Shown: piece by piece, positions 8,001 through 8,337 of the stretch | Numbering within the stretch: position 1 is the stretch's first letter | Layout: the number at the start of each line of letters is the position of its first letter | From: Bacteroidales bacterium | GTDB taxonomy: Bacteria; Bacteroidota; Bacteroidia; Bacteroidales; Tenuifilaceae | Length of the DNA stretch: 8,337 bases | Direction: 5' to 3' | Assembly (NCBI GenBank): GCA_008933525.1 | Contig: WBUV01000120.1 | Location: forward strand, 1-8,337 | Notes under the pieces: generated by a model | The model's database searches: none | Told to the model about the DNA's origin: nothing | Seen by the model: only the letters and a program-made list of their open reading frames with translations | Made by a program: the position numbers and the translations under genes

Positions 8001-8270
8001 GACGATTTTACATTTGAAAAATATCAACTTAAAAAGGGCGATTGTGTTTACCTTTTCTCCGATGGTTTTCAGGATCAAATGGGAGGCCCTGAGGGACGAA
8101 AGTTTATGCGTAAAAATCTTCGAGATCTCCTGATTGCAATCAGCAGTAAACCATTTTCTGAGCAAAAGGAAGTGCTTGAAAGCACAATTGAGAATTGGCG
8201 AAAGTCATACCCTGTTAACGGAGGTGCAGAACAAATTGACGATATTTTGCTACTTGGTTTTACGGTTTAA
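5055..8270 (+). CDS. Two-propeller transmembrane sensor with SpoIIE/PP2C phosphatase output
   Basis: This 1071-residue protein begins at a GTG 6 nt after the caspase stop. That start is chosen because it gives a clean signal peptide (MKRFLFFISILSLFFS, likely cut after AYS near residue 22) and no ATG lies nearby. Residues about 25-630 hold roughly 14 Reg_prop repeats, each ending in a W[IVLF]G[TS]-like motif near 53, 94, 135, 181, 226, 272, 314, 355, 401, 442, 484, 527, 568 and 619. The 41-51 residue period fits two seven-bladed propellers. A Y_Y_Y domain follows (about 678-752), then one membrane helix (760-780), a charged coiled coil (782-820) and the junction motif SITYARRIQQAVLP (821-834). 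The C-terminal SpoIIE/PP2C phosphatase (about 840-1071) retains the metal-binding aspartates of the family: Asp859 in SGDFYW, Asp876 in ADCTGHGVPGA, Asp1003 in FSDGF and Asp1062/1063 in QIDDILLL. It should therefore sense a periplasmic signal and dephosphorylate a cytoplasmic serine/threonine phosphoprotein, typically a STAS anti-anti-sigma factor in related proteins. No kinase, HTH or STAS domain is present, and no partner lies in the window. Confidence 0.95.
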   Translation: MKRFLFFISILSLFFSDYKAYSQLYNFTNYGLEQGLPQSTVYSTCQDSRGYLWIGTESGVARFNGYQFVVFDKSSGLPGNFVRSVVEGADGNIWVGTDNGVGVFNGKEWKTITAKDGLKGSVVTKLSQDRDGKMWVATNDSGLNLVSFRGDSISINYINERNGLTSNFVLDILHSSDGSTWIAMIGGANIISFIDGKPKVLKLESVASIPSNLFSCIAEDDNGRIWLGTLDAGAFLLNKKNNKFTVTPFGEQKGISDSRIWDIYCDVDNQVWFGTNDNGLYYLKDNTLLNISTRNGLPGNLVLSINRDKNRNLWIGSMNGLSLFQGFHLVHFTLDDGLPGKQVLALKANTDNTLWVGGDGKGLAKVSVRNNKLTSSFFGTSSGFTSTQVTSVDVDNQGRLIVGTRGDGIAIKQAYNFKYLTNYDGLADDNINCVYWNRLGSIYAGTDVGYNEIKSDKIYTINEENGLIHPEVQTVISDLNGSIWMGTLGGLANFHPVTWNYRDFNEAEGLTDLRIHALAVDKLNQIYIGTTSGIFRYNSKADTIVPLLNKELNAKTVNSLIFYDDTVLVAGTTLGFNKIYFDKKFEKPLKINCYDKSNGFKFSETNINSICKDLSNSIWIGTVSGLTRYQSELEDTAKVMPVIHITGIRLSFEKVDWESISQVTSRWFGVPDQLKLKYYQNHITFDYDGIFLSNPEKVRYRYKLEPFEKNWSPSTNSRNVTYPGLNDGKYTFYLSASFDGVNWSEPIIYKLIILPPFWKTLWFYIVCVIGFIVVLIFFIRYRERKLRKEKEYLEQVVKERTAEVVAQKEHIEEQNEEITASITYARRIQQAVLPSFEILSENTSDCFILYKPRDIVSGDFYWIGKNDNQLIVAAADCTGHGVPGAFMSMLGISFMNKIVNELKVDLPEQVLNHMRTNVITSLKQGNYEGTTKDGMDMALCILNLETLELNFSGAYNPAVIVTNNEAVELKANRMPVGLHIKMDDFTFEKYQLKKGDCVYLFSDGFQDQMGGPEGRKFMRKNLRDLLIAISSKPFSEQKEVLESTIENWRKSYPVNGGAEQIDDILLLGFTV

Positions 8271-8337
8271 CTTCATTTTTTTCATTTCTCCATTAAGCAT
8301 GCTACTTATTAAAACACTATTTCTGTTATAGCGAAAT

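Noticed and set aside
8134..8331. Open frame on the plus strand overlapping the end of the sensor gene
   Set aside because: It overlaps the conserved SpoIIE C-terminus in another frame, and its product is low-complexity hydrophobic sequence with no recognisable domain.
8271..8337. Terminator or start of another gene after the sensor
   Set aside because: Only a 4-bp stem (TAAG/CTTA) around GCATGC is visible, without a following T run, and too little sequence remains to support a gene.

Overview
The window looks like chromosomal DNA from a member of the Bacteroidota (Bacteroidetes). The DNA is AT-rich and the genes have no Shine-Dalgarno sequences ahead of their starts. Upstream sequences resemble the TTG / TAnnTTTG promoters of that phylum. 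The protein set is also typical: Reg_prop/Y_Y_Y sensors, SpoIIE-type phosphatases preceded by the SITYARRIQQAVLP motif, LamG/FnIII surface proteins, and membrane-anchored AraC-type regulators. The genus cannot be fixed from the sequence; a Bacteroidales-like organism is a guess.

Layout. (1) 1-1628, minus strand: the N-terminal 542 codons of a secreted multi-domain protein (signal peptide, beta-sandwich region, FnIII, LamG), cut by the window's left edge. (2) 1753-2883, minus strand: a seven-helix membrane protein with a C-terminal AraC-type DNA-binding domain. It lies 124 nt upstream of the first gene in the same direction, and each gene has its own candidate promoter. (3) 2884-3191: a 308-nt divergent intergenic region with candidate promoters on both strands and short repeats. 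(4) 3192-5048, plus strand: an exported caspase-family (C14) protein with a lectin-like N-terminal domain and an intact His/Cys dyad. (5) 5055-8270, plus strand: a 1071-residue one-piece sensor with about 14 periplasmic propeller blades, a Y_Y_Y domain, one membrane helix, a coiled coil and a cytoplasmic SpoIIE/PP2C phosphatase. It starts 6 nt after the caspase gene and is almost certainly cotranscribed with it. (6) 8271-8337: no recognisable gene or terminator.

How the genes may work together. The two plus-strand genes form a tight pair in which both the caspase and the sensor input are predicted to lie outside the inner membrane. A reasonable hypothesis is that the caspase, or something it cleaves, is read by the propellers, and the signal is passed inward as dephosphorylation of a cytoplasmic protein not encoded here. 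The divergent membrane AraC regulator could control this pair, the LamG/FnIII gene, or both. The domain calls are well supported; the functional coupling is inference. This exported protease plus phosphatase-sensor module is the best candidate in the window for a poorly described system.
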